Assembly (NCBI RefSeq): GCF_040954645.1
Contig: NC_092806.1
Span: 159,522,328-159,586,327 of the forward strand
Length of the DNA: 64,000 bases
From: Diabrotica undecimpunctata
Lineage: Eukaryota; Arthropoda; Insecta; Coleoptera; Chrysomelidae
Direction of reading: 5' to 3'
The translations under genes were made by a program, and so were the position numbers. The notes beneath the pieces were generated by a model, which did no database searches, was not told the origin of the DNA, and worked only from the letters and a program-made list of their open reading frames with translations. Positions 54,056 to 64,000 of the stretch are shown here, in pieces; position 1 is the stretch's first letter, and each line of letters begins with the position of its first letter.

Positions 54056-54510
54056 AAAAAGAGGATATATGAGACTAAGTGAAAAGTATCACACTACACA
54101 ACAGTGATACATAGCCACAGAAAGATAGAACATTGGCAATGTTGAGAGCAACAGAAATGGATTTTTGAAGAAGAGCTAGCAAGATCTAGAAGAGAAAAGA
54201 TTAACAACAAACGCATTAGAGAAATAATGAGAATCAAACGAACGATCACAGATGAATTTTCAACAAACAAATTATCTGGTTCGGACGTATACAAGGAATG
54301 GCTAAACAACGAACACCAAAAGAAATACTAATATGGGAACCAGAAGGCAAGAGAAAAACAGGTAGACCGAGAATAATTCGGAGAGGACGAATAGACAAAA
54401 AGGTGAGAGAAAGAATCATAGAAGGGGACCTATGGAACCACCAGAGGAAGTGGCGATTGGAAGTCGGAAAACCGCGGAGAACTTTATAAACCGACATGTA
54501 GTAGTATTAG
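54056..54510 (+). pseudogene. Non-LTR reverse transcriptase C-terminal fragment
   Basis: Plus strand, shifting frames: RYMRLSEKYHTTQ, EELARSRREKINNKRIREIM, RTITDEFSTNKLIWFGRIQG, MAKQRTPKEILIWEPEGKRK, TGRPRIIRRGRIDKKVRERI, WNHQRKWRLEVGKPRRTL and stop at 54487. The W-GR-M...GRP-R tail is that of RTE-like proteins. Confidence 0.68.
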
Positions 54511-55886
54511 TCAAACATTAAGATATACCTGATAGTTTAGTTATTCCCAAATCGCCTTTACAAATTTGTAATTTCTCACTGTTGTCATTAACCTATTCAC
54601 CTTTTATTCATAGCTGCTATCGTTTTCTTAGTAAAACTGGTTGTTTTATATACAACCTTTATCTTTTTCTTGATAAAACTAGTTATATATCAACAAAATG
54701 GTTTTATTTTGATATAAAAATATAAACAATAAAGATGTATTATTGAATTATCAAAGTTTTGTTGTGGCCTGGTACAGACTTTCTTTCGAAGTCAAAGGAG
54801 TATTGGCCCACCCAGGTTAATTTTTACTCCTCTTATCCCACGAAAATCTTAGAGGAAAAATTACCAACTGTATTATCATCGACACCGATCATTACAGATA
54901 ACTTTGTATTTACTTTACTTTCAAAACTTTTATCTCTGGTAAAAATTTAGAAAGAAAGTTTGAATTTCACATTACAAACAATCGCACGTCACGAGAAATG
55001 CTTCCACGAAGACAATATTGGGTGGAATTTGAAGCTGAAGTTGTCTAGTTTTGAAAAACGTACTTGTGTAATCGAAAAGAAGAAGTTTTAAACGTTTTAA
55101 ATTCAGCGATTTTATGCATATTTCAAATGTTTCACATTTGTTGCCAAAATTCAAAACCGACATTTCGTGCTATTGGCTTTGAAGATTAGGCTTTTAATAC
55201 TTTTATAGAATTCTACGCATATTTTATGCAAAATGAATGGCATACGTAAACTACACTCCTCACCTTTAAAACGCATTTTAATTTTGGTCGATAGGACACT
55301 CTGGTCAAAAGATATTGAAATTTTAACCGTCGACTTGATGCAAATTTTATTTAAAATTGATTTCGCGCGCGTAAATGACATTCAAAATCGCCGGTCGCTT
55401 CAAGCGTTGTTTCTGAGAGAACGGTTCATTCTACACAAAAAATGCTAATTAACATTTTTGTTCAAAAACAATATTTTTGTTTTTGGTAAATCTATTTTGT
55501 CTGTTTTTCTTCCCTTACGAGGAGAAGCTTTTAGGGGTAGGTGGGAAGTATGAGTGGTAAACTTTTTTGCACATTTTTTGGTGTCCCAAAATTGACATTC
55601 TCAGGAAAATTTAGCTTCTTCGTATGATTTTTAAAAATTCAGTGGAATTTTCGTCTCTGACGCCTGGCGTAATCGCCAACTAGCTGACTAGCTGATATTA
55701 ATTGGGACGACATTTTCTGCGCCGTATTATAGTCCAGGAAACGAAGCTTAAAATAGGACAAAACCTAGCAAATTTTTCCGAAAAGACTGATTTGCATACA
55801 AATTTGAGATTAAGTTCAACTTACCCTCTATGTTTGTGTTCTATGGTTCCTTGAGTCGAGTATGAATGAATGCATGCGTGTACCTA
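54511..55886. other. Intergenic, no gene supported
   Basis: Short ORFs on both strands around 54972-55448 overlap each other and show no motif. Confidence 0.45.
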
Positions 55887-56802
55887 TAGTATTTTTCATA
55901 TAAAAATGCGTGCACGTCACAATTTATATAAAGTGACGTCACTTATATTTAAAATTTCCAGAACGTCAACCTTAGAGTTCAAATTTTCCTAACACAGCTA
56001 ATAATACGAAACCCATACGGAACTTCTCGATCTTTCATAGGCGTCAACATGGTATAATAATCAAAAAATGTAATCATCATTAAATTGGGAATTTTAGAAT
56101 TATATTGATTAAATAACCGAAAACATTTGTTATTATTAATAATACAAATTTTATGAAATAACTCTTCAAGTCTAATATTCCACAAAATAATAATTTTAAT
56201 TAAATATATTAGACAATTGTACGCAACTGATATGGAAATACTTCAAATTTTTTGACAGTTCAGCGTGTGGCAAAATTGTTTAAAGTGTTGCCGCTTTTTT
56301 GGGAAAGAATTTTGTTTATGTTTTGATTTCTTACACAATTTGATCATAATATATTATATATTAATAAATTGTATTTATAAATACATATTAAATTTAGATT
56401 AATAGCTTTAAAAACTAATTATTGTTGTCTATTGTGATTGTGCTATGCCAAAACAACTAAATAGTCTGTAGAAAGCTGATAAGCTTTCATATAAGATAGA
56501 TTATTTTGAAAAAGAAATAATGGCGGGACGTTTTTACTATTAATGCTCTAAATAGGGGTAAGTTTAAAATTTAGAATATATAATTTTGTATTAAACTGTT
56601 TTCTTCTGTATTTTAGTGTTTTTGTATGTATTTGCAGTAGTCTTAAAACTAAGTGTATTTACTGTTATATAATAGTTTGACAAATAGTTGACATTTTTAA
56701 AATTCCTTATTTACTAACTATTTTGATGTTTTGGCAACGCTGTGGGGTTATGACGTCGTAAATCTTGAATGACGTGCACTCATTTTTATATGAAAAATAC
56801 TA
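55887..56802. mobile_element. Non-autonomous DNA transposon with 33-35 bp TIRs
   Basis: Left end TAGTATTTTTCATATAAAAA (55887), right end its complement (to 56802), continuing TG(C/A)GTGCACGTCA with one mismatch. TA stands on both sides (55885-55886, 56803-56804). The 916-bp interior has no transposase-like frame. Confidence 0.8.
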
Positions 56803-57965
56803 TATATGAGTTTCTAACGGACAGAATACAAAAAGACACCGCTAACTTACATTATGATGCTTCCAATTGGATTTCTCCATTTTTTTCCAAAAAATTTATT
56901 GGTTTTTTTAACCATAACTTTTTTATTTTTTACATTAGAAATAAAGCCCCCAATTTAAAAACAAAGTTACTTTGAAATGGTTGGTATTGGTAGTTTTTGC
57001 ATATTAGTACAAGTTTTAATTGTTAATATCTCACACAATTTTTGCCGTACAAAAAATTTTGGCAAACCAAATTCTTGGGAATTAAAAAAGCTAAATTTTA
57101 TATATAAACTTTTTTTCGTATCTCTAATACTAATCTTTCTATTTTGATGACAAGGGCATTTTTTACCAAACTACAAAAGTTCATTATTCTCTTTTAATTC
57201 CATTTTTTTTAAACTAATCATTGTAAGTCGGTCAAACTTCTAGAATGAATTAATAATACATAAATAAAGAAGATTGAACAAGGCCAACGATTAAGTTTAA
57301 TTAGGGTGGTAATTAGGGGGTTGTTTCTGTTCACTTTCTGGCTGAAATCAATAGGGGCTGACTTTCTTTTCATCAAGTCACTCAATTTTTGTGTGAGTCC
57401 AAAATTTAATATTCGACGAAGAAGAGTTAACCTATAATAAAGTATACCTCTGTTGATATTCGTCTTAAAGGAAATTTAAAAAATCCATTTTGTTTATTTT
57501 TTCAAAAGGTACATTTTTGATAATTACAGTTTTTTTGATAAAACGAAAACTATTAATTGTATTAAAAAAATGTATAGTAGAACATTTTTCGCCTAGACCT
57601 AATTTTTCTTCAAATTTTTGCGGTCAAAATATAATAAAAAAATTTCCACCCTGAGATGGGGTCACAACTACCCCTATGGTAAAAGCGCCTTTCGGCATCA
57701 TATAGATTTTGATCCTTGGTCCTATCCCCTACTTATTCTGAAATTTTCAAGTTAAATTGATCTTTTCCGAAAAAATTGCGAGGTGAAAACCTTCGTTTCT
57801 TGGACAATAGGCTCAATAAATTTTTATTTAAAGTAGATCGAAAATAATACTGCTACACTTGAATCTTGGCATCGTTTTCTAAGGAAAAATATTAAATTTG
57901 AATGGTATGATGAATGTGAGCCAACATCAGCATTATGGACATATTGGTACAGCACAGATGATCGC
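56803..57965. other. Intergenic, no gene seen
   Basis: AT-rich, long T and A runs; no coding signal. Confidence 0.45.
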
Positions 57966-58090
57966 TACAAGCACTTATATATAAGTTCTTTAAGCTTTGC
58001 TTCGAATTTGTGTAGATCATCGACAGTGGAGACGATATTCTCAGCAAATCGAAAATTATGTACATGAGACGAAGAGCTGATATCAGGAAT
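57966..58090 (-). pseudogene. Possible tiny reverse-transcriptase fragment
   Basis: Minus strand: SHVHNFRFAENIVSTVDDLH KFEAKLKEL. NFRFA-NIV...L..LE..LKEL resembles the FADD box and following helix of a non-LTR reverse transcriptase (FAEN for FADD). Too short to be sure. Confidence 0.4.
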
Positions 58091-58587
58091 GTTTGAGACT
58101 TTCCAATACCATACTACAAGAACAAAATTCAGCTAGTATTTTTCGAGAAACTTTGCACAAATTATTTTATATTAAAAAAAAGATGAAATTGAGAAATTAA
58201 TACATTAAAATACATATTTTTTCACTATTATATAGATTCACATTTACATACAGTTAAATGATACTAAATCATTATTAATATTGAACGAACTTACCGAATA
58301 TCTCATCCACTGTGTTCTAGTAGATAGAGCTAACAAGACTGACGATATAAGCCACTTAATTCATTGAAGGGGTCACCAATGTCATCAATATACCAAGTTC
58401 GATAAAACAATCAATCGGTTATTATCACTTTAAACTTAAAATTATGTGGATAACAGGTTAAAAAAGTTAATATTAAGATTAGAAGTGTCAGGAAATAATT
58501 ATGACAAAATTGTACGGGGTAAATAGAAACATCATTACATGTAGCTCTTATATAAATAGAAGAAGAAGGTTTTGTACCAGGACGTAC

Positions 58588-58685
58588 TACAAATTATAGA
58601 TAAATTCGGAGAATTTAACATCACAGCATATCTGTGTTTCTTTGATTATGTTAAGGCTTTTGACCTTGTTAAAAGTGGATATTAA
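58588..58685 (+). pseudogene. Tiny reverse-transcriptase fragment
   Basis: Plus strand: LQIIDKFGEFNITAYLCFFD YVKAFDLVKSGY, the A-box (F-D-KAFD-V) of a non-LTR reverse transcriptase. Flanks show nothing further of it. Confidence 0.6.
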
Positions 58686-58689
58686 AAAA

Positions 58690-60362
58690 CATTTATGTTA
58701 AATATACATATCACCTATCTAAATCAACAATTAACACTAGTTTTTTGTTTTTTTTTTATTCAAGAAATAAATAATTAAATCAAATTAAATTTATAAGTTG
58801 TTTATAGTTTATTACTCCATGAAACGAAGCCGAACAATCATTTAAAAAATCTTAAAATTACAGGGCGCTATTTTTGAACTGGAATACCTGGGGGAAGTCA
58901 ATAGGAAAGGCATATTATCTCGTGGTTATCGAAACTTTTACTGCGTCATGACATTTAAGCAAAAAAAAGCGACTGTTTGCATTCATTTCAATATTGTGAA
59001 AAACTACGCATTCTAGATAAAAACGTTCAAAAGACGACTTTCTTGAAAATACTTGCTTTTTAAGATGAGATTTCTAAATTAAAAAATTCTTTGAATAAAA
59101 AACACTAGTTTTTTGTTTGTTTTTTATTCAACCATTTAAAGTATGATTTATTCTGAAAGTTTGTTCTAAAATTTGTAAATTGGGTATTATTGTAGATGAT
59201 AAAAGTTATGAATATAGGTAGGCAACCAACTATACAGATATCTGAATTCAATGGTGGAGAATCAAAGATTTTTATAAAAGGTCCTAAAGTATATTCTTTT
59301 ACCAAATTCACATCAGTAAACATGAGCACGTGTTGATATTCGCCGTCTCATTCGTCAAGAGGCTATAAAAATTAATTTATTACCGTAAGCGAGACATATT
59401 CTCATGTTACAGATCCTAACTTGCCATCATTTTACATTCAAATTGTATCGTGTTGATTTTTAAGTTAATTATATTGTGTTATATTTATGTTATAGTTATT
59501 GTTAAGTTATTTACTGGTCGTGTTATTTTTTAGAGTTTAGTTTAATTGTGATATAATGATTAAATTTCAAGAAATTCTTACACTAACAGTTTCAAAAGTA
59601 AATATTTTTAAAAATCATATGATACATAGGTCGTACATCAGTACGACCCTGTTTGGCTTACACGTGGTTATGTTGACGATCGGGAATTTGTAGAATGAAT
59701 AGGGTTTATATGGTTTTTCAACATTTGGTACCTGGAATATGGAAAGCGGATATGTGCAGGAAGTTGAGTTTTTTAAATTTTATTATTACAGAGTAAAATG
59801 TTAATGTCTTTTAGTGTGTTATTGATATAGAAGGTGAACAAAATAAATGAATGTTGTAATGTGATGCTGGTATATTACTTAACTTATAACTTAAGTCAAA
59901 AGGCCCTAGATGTTAAAACATTACATTTGGTACCTGAAAAATGTTATGAAGTTTATGATTGAATGAAAATGACGAGAGTTAATTAAAAACCGAACCGAAT
60001 AATCCTTTTGTATAATCAAAATAGTTTTTCATATTTTGATATATCCGTAGTCCCAAACACAGAATAGTTGGAGCAAGGAAATGATTTTAAATAAAAACCA
60101 AAAACCATAAAAACAATTTTAATACCGATAACATTATTAATATAAACATATTTTATAAAAATACACATATAAAAAACATAAAAATGTAAAAAGTATTATT
60201 CCTTTGGAATGATATAAAATCAGCAGAATATTTCGTCACCATTTTACTGAAAAATAAATTATGAACACCTGGAAATTATCGAAAAAAAACCTAAACTGAC
60301 TGAATTTGAAGTACAATACAATAAGAAAATATCCCTTTGAGTTATTTGTTTAAAACTTTTGT
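58690..60362. other. Region downstream of OAT-B, no gene seen
   Basis: AT-rich. A ~30-bp direct repeat, AACACTAGTTTTTTGTTTtt, occurs at about 58734 and 59101. A short hairpin GGTCGTAC-ATCA-GTACGACC lies near 59630. The 59105-59329 frame is not supported by any motif. Confidence 0.45.
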
Positions 60363-60541
60363 TTATTGAGTTTTTACTTCAATATTGTTAATGGTTCTTA
60401 CGATAATATCAATCGCTTCTTTCATTTCCGCTTCAGTGATTATTAGAGGTGGTGAAAATCGTATGATATCTTCGTGGGTGTGTTTCGCAATTAAACCATT
60501 TTCTTTTAACTTCAAACAGACGTCCCAGGCATTTATACAAT
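60363..60541 (-). CDS. Oat: Ornithine aminotransferase paralogue OAT-B, last exon
   Basis: Acceptor TTTCCAG next to 60541, stop TAA at 60363-60365. It encodes [40 protein letters not shown] and NIEVKTQ at the end. The same phase (1) and the same exon boundary as OAT-A exon 6; RFSPPL for RFAPPL. An ATG inside the intron (60570) is not the start. The protein part is 59 residues plus the split codon. OAT-B lies upstream of OAT-A in the same orientation, so the pair is a head-to-tail duplication. Confidence 0.93.
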
Positions 60542-62577
60542 CTGGAAAGTAACAAAAGGTTATTATTGTCAATATAATCCAGTTAACACGGGTACAAAAC
60601 TAGCTTAAGTTGGTTATAGCATCATTTATTTAGACAATAATAAAAAAATCGTAGGTCTTGCTCTCAAATCCATAACTGCGTATTTTGCCACTCAACTTTT
60701 ACAGCGGTTGTCAAAAGTTTGTATGAATTGCTCAAACAATTTAATCATCAGCACCTCTATCGACCGGGTTACAAACCTTTTTTTATTTACGTTTAAAACA
60801 GAGGACAAAATCTTCATATGTGATGCAGACATGTCTCTGGAAGGTTTTCTATAACTAGAATTTGAAAAGACTCCCTGCAAACAATCATATCTCCTACAAA
60901 AATTGATGTAAATAAAATTGTTCGCAATGATTTCAAAAAAAAGTTGCTTGAGCAATTTGTGAAAAAATTTCTAAGTGTATAAATGAAAAATAAAAAAAAA
61001 ATTCGAAAACAGTTTCAAAAATTTTAATAATTGAGGACTGTTATGTTTTATTGTTTTATTTTTGTGTGGTAATAATACTGTATGGTATGATTGGTTTTTC
61101 TCACTTCTATTTGTTCTTCCACATCTTTTAGCAGGATAAAATGGTTAGTATAAGTAATTTAAGAACAAGATCATGTCCTTCTGATGACCCCTAAACAGAA
61201 GTGAAAAGCTTGTCGCCGCTAAAATCGATTTAATTTAACCCGGGAACTGAATACATTTAGAGAATCCTACGGTGTTGCCTATACAGACGCCGATATCAAT
61301 CAGGGCTTCCAAACAGAAGACCTAAGTCCCTTTTTCTTTCACGGTAACTACGTTTGGTAAAATGGAGATGAAGATAGCACAGATAAGTACATAAAAAGAA
61401 GGAGAGATCAAACTGAGGATGAAAACGACCACTCTATTGGGAAAAGTAGAAAACGGGAGAAGCGCCAAACAAAAGTCAGCGATAAATTGTAAAAAAAATT
61501 ATTTTTAACAAAGTTTGATCAATGATATGAAACTCGGAACAGATCATAATGAGAATGGAGCTCGTTTAGAAACGATATTAAGATTCTAAGAGAAGTCAAT
61601 GTAAATGAAATATGAAAAAGTAAAGTAAGGAAAATTTTAGCTGACTTGGGCAGTTAACCAGAGAATTCCAGAACAACTAACGGAGTCCATAGGAGGAAAC
61701 TGTCACCTCGGGGGAACAAATACGGGTCTAACCACCTTCTGATATCCCCGGATGCTCTGTAGAGGGCTTCGAATATACTGTCGAGAGCTCCTCTACTTAA
61801 GTCCATTTACTGGATATGGACTAAATATTTATATCTTCGGTGTCTTGCCTTGAAAAAGGCAAGATATTTCTTACACAACAAATTCCTCGTCGAAAATGGT
61901 ACATTAGGTTGTGGTCTTCCGATGGCTTGTCTTGAGAAAGACAAGATATTTTCTTACATGACAAAGGGTTGTCGAAATAAAAACACCAAGTTAAAGTTAA
62001 AAATAACTCTCAGCCACAGAGTATGGAAAATAGAACAGGAGCAGAGCCCCGAGAGCACTAAGCTCTCGGAGAGCCCGTGAGGGACTGACCTGGCTGACCT
62101 GAAAATCGCCAATATTTATATGCGCTGTTCGAGCGATAAATAAGGATTTCCAGGTCAAGAGCCAATGGGAAAATTCGAGGCGGGGCGATGCGCATCGAAA
62201 TGCGTACTAGTCAACAGACTATGGCATTTGATGACAAAACAATAAGAGAGATTTTCCAAGGAGGAAATGATGAAACCGATGAAATCCGACTTAAGAACAG
62301 TGAAAGTAGAAAAATGGAAACAAAATGTAGAAAATAGAGAGCAATGCGAGAAAATCTTCAAAAGTATAGAAGTAATAGCGGTATGTCCATATATTGTCTA
62401 CTTTCCGTAGATTTTCTAATTATTTTACTACAATAAACTGCTATAATTAATTGGTTTTCATATTAAAGATCGTAGATATGGTTCTCGAGCATTCGAACTC
62501 GCTTAAGAAGCGTGTATCTTTATACTCAGCTCTAGATACTAATATAAAAAAAATCTAATATCAATAGGACTACTTAC
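60542..62577 (-). other. OAT-B last intron
   Basis: A 2.0-kb GT-AG intron (donor GTAAGT at 62577 downward). It contains the paired hairpin repeats at 61844-61945, a third hairpin at 62050-62070 and an imperfect inverted repeat around 60715-60960. I cannot assign these to a known element. Frames at 61850-62080 and 62155-62361 have no motif. Confidence 0.7.
61844..61945 (+). repeat. Two ~50-60 bp direct repeats, each with a 6-bp stem, 8-nt loop hairpin
   Basis: First: CTTGCC-TTGAAAAA-GGCAAG (61844-61863) followed by ATATTTCTTACA. Second, 82 bp later: CTTGTC-TTGAGAAA-GACAAG (61926-61945) followed by ATATTTTCTTACA. The C-G to T-A difference in the stem is matched on both sides. Confidence 0.7.
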
Positions 62578-62790
62578 TTCTATTAATATCGATAGCGTTC
62601 AATAATCCTTTGCCTCTGACATCCATCACAATCGGATTTCCATTGTTCAGCTTTTTCCTTAACTCTACCCTGAACATTTCCCCTAATTTAAAAGCGTTTT
62701 CAGCCAAATTTTCATCTTCGAGTACTTCTAGAGCTGTTATAGCTACTTTTGATGCTAACGGATTACCACCGAAGGTAGAACCATGCGTCC
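62578..62790 (-). CDS. Oat: Ornithine aminotransferase paralogue OAT-B, penultimate exon
   Basis: Acceptor AATTTTAG next to 62790; donor GTAAGT below 62578. It encodes [40 protein letters not shown] and [16 protein letters not shown]. It enters and leaves in phase 1, as OAT-A exon 5 does, with 213 bases against 207 in [14 protein letters not shown] and RGKGLLNA are OAT motifs. The rest of the gene is beyond 64000. Confidence 0.94.
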
Positions 62791-63331
62791 CTAAAATTTA
62801 AAAATAAACACATTGCTTTATGAACAGTCTTTTAGTGCGTATGTTATTCGGTTTTCGGTACAGACTATTCAGGACCACAAAAATATAATTTCTAAAAATT
62901 CGCGTATGTTCGGTAGACAATACTGTGTTGCGTAACAACAACATTTAATATTTTTATTCAATTTTGTCATTTGATCATATCATCATATCACACTAAATAT
63001 TAATATTCAAAAGAACTTTCTAGACATAAGCTTCTAAAGTCGTCAAAGAATCATAACAATGAAACGATCATTAGTAATTTCCAAATTATCAGTTTGAGTC
63101 ATTCGAAAAATTCTAACAGAAAGGCAAGTTGAAAAATATCCTTCTCCGGTAGTTTTACCAATGAAAGGAGAGTTAAAGGTAATGTAAATGTAAACAGATC
63201 CTTTATATAAGTCGAGGGTCAGGGGGACGATTTCTTAATTTTAAGAAACCGTTATGAGCTGGATGTGATTCAAGGGGGCGAGTTGACATCAGTTCGAATC
63301 CAGCATTGGATGCACTTTTACATTTTACTCT
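62791..63331. other. OAT-B intron sequence, no gene seen
   Basis: Noncoding. CAGTTCGAATCC at about 63290 resembles a tRNA B box, but I could not find a matching acceptor stem or A box. Confidence 0.45.
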
Positions 63332-64000
63332 TCTTGTTCTTCTTCTTCTTCTTCTTCGTCTAGCCATTCACGTCCACATCTGAACATAAGCCTCTTCAAG
63401 TCTTCCTTTAGATTGTTTTTTATTGTACGCTACTTGTAGCCAATTTTTCCCGGCAGTCCTTAACAGATCATCTGTCCATCTCATATTAGGTCTGCCTCTG
63501 GGTCTTTTGTGTTGGTATGGTCTCCAGGTTAAAATTGATCTGTGCCATTTGTTTAGATCGCTCCTAGCTACATGTCCAGCGTATTCCCATTTCAACTTTA
63601 ATGATTTTTGCACCACATCGGTGACTTTGGTTTTCTGTCTTATCCATGTGTTTGTTTTCTTGTCCTTAAGTGATATACCTAGCATTGCTCTTTCCATCGC
63701 GTGTTGAGTGACTCTAAGTATATTCATATTCTTTTTTGTGATTGTCCATGTTTGTGCCGCATAAGTTAATATCGGAATAATGCATGCATCAAAAACTTTA
63801 GATCTAAGATGTAATTGAATTTGTTGATTTCTGAGTATATAGTTCAGTTTACCGAATGCTGCCCAAGCTAACTTTCTTCTTCTTTTTATTTCTTCAGTTT
63901 GAATTTCCCTATTTAGTATTATTTTTTATCCTAAGTATATATATTCTTCAACTTTTTCTATAACTTTATCGTTTATTATTGTCACGGTGTCTTCGGAGTG
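63332..64000 (-). pseudogene. RTE-like reverse transcriptase 3' part, runs off the window
   Basis: Minus strand from the right edge: VIEKVEEYIYLG, a stop, RRRKLAWAAFGKLNYILRN, VFDACIIPILTYAAQTWTIT, then a clean block 63727-63368: TQHAMERAMLGISLKDKKTN, LKWEYAGHVARSDLNKWHRS and RPRGRPNMRWTDDLLRTAGK to EEAYVQMWT. A GAA-rich tail lies at 63332-63358. Same family as 7944-8404 and 33707-34216. It sits in an intron of OAT-B. Confidence 0.82.

Noticed and set aside
63240..63320. tRNA gene or tRNA-derived SINE around GTTCGAATCC
   Set aside because: Only a B-box-like word is present; I could not pair an acceptor or anticodon arm.

Overview
The window looks like a piece of an insect nuclear genome, probably from a large, transposon-rich one such as a leaf beetle. 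That taxonomic guess is inference. The support is AT-rich DNA, host genes split by GT-AG introns, and a dense load of RTE-like, I-like, CR1/Jockey-like and Penelope-like retroelements, a Ty3/gypsy element, piggyBac, pogo and several Tc1/mariner lineages. I see no prokaryotic or viral genome organisation, no CRISPR array and no convincing tRNA or rRNA gene.

Host genes. (1) Positions 1-12205, plus strand: the 3' three exons (1-524, 6235-6574, 9672-12205) of an adhesion GPCR of the ADGRA (GPR124/125) type. They cover a hormone-receptor domain, GAIN/GPS region, seven helices and a long cytoplasmic tail ending in the PDZ ligand ETRV. Intron phases match exactly (0, then 1). (2) Positions 31264-42568, minus strand: a complete six-exon ornithine aminotransferase (OAT-A, 428 aa, all splice phases consistent). 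(3) Positions 60363-62790, minus strand: the last two exons of a second, head-to-tail OAT paralogue (OAT-B) whose 5' part lies beyond the right edge.

Almost everything else is mobile DNA in the introns and between the genes, and much of it is nested, so that relative insertion order can be read. Intron 1 of the GPCR holds a Tc1-like element split by two retroelements, each with its own target-site duplication. Intron 2 holds a piggyBac relic interrupted by an RTE 3' fragment. Between the GPCR and OAT-A are a Tc1/mariner transposon with an intact transposase and TIRs of about 450 bp (16319-18491), several RTE-like elements, an RTE inserted into the YADD region of another RTE, a foldback element inserted further along the same host RTE, and a small Tc1-like element (29485-30452). 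OAT-A introns contain two retroelement insertions with perfect 11-14 bp target duplications, an internally deleted RTE, an I-clade element reduced to gag plus RNase H, and a CR1/Jockey-like relic. Upstream of OAT-A are a Penelope-like element split by an intact-ORF DD37E Tc1-like transposon (44471-45738) and a 4.3-kb gypsy-type LTR element (48716-53008) inserted in a non-LTR element.

I found no gene cluster that amounts to a new pathway or defence system. The most useful items are the long-TIR mariner-type transposon with an intact ORF, the OAT duplication, the ADGRA gene with its conserved C-terminal PDZ ligand, the readable nested insertions, and a pair of hairpin repeats at 61844-61945 whose stems show a compensatory change.
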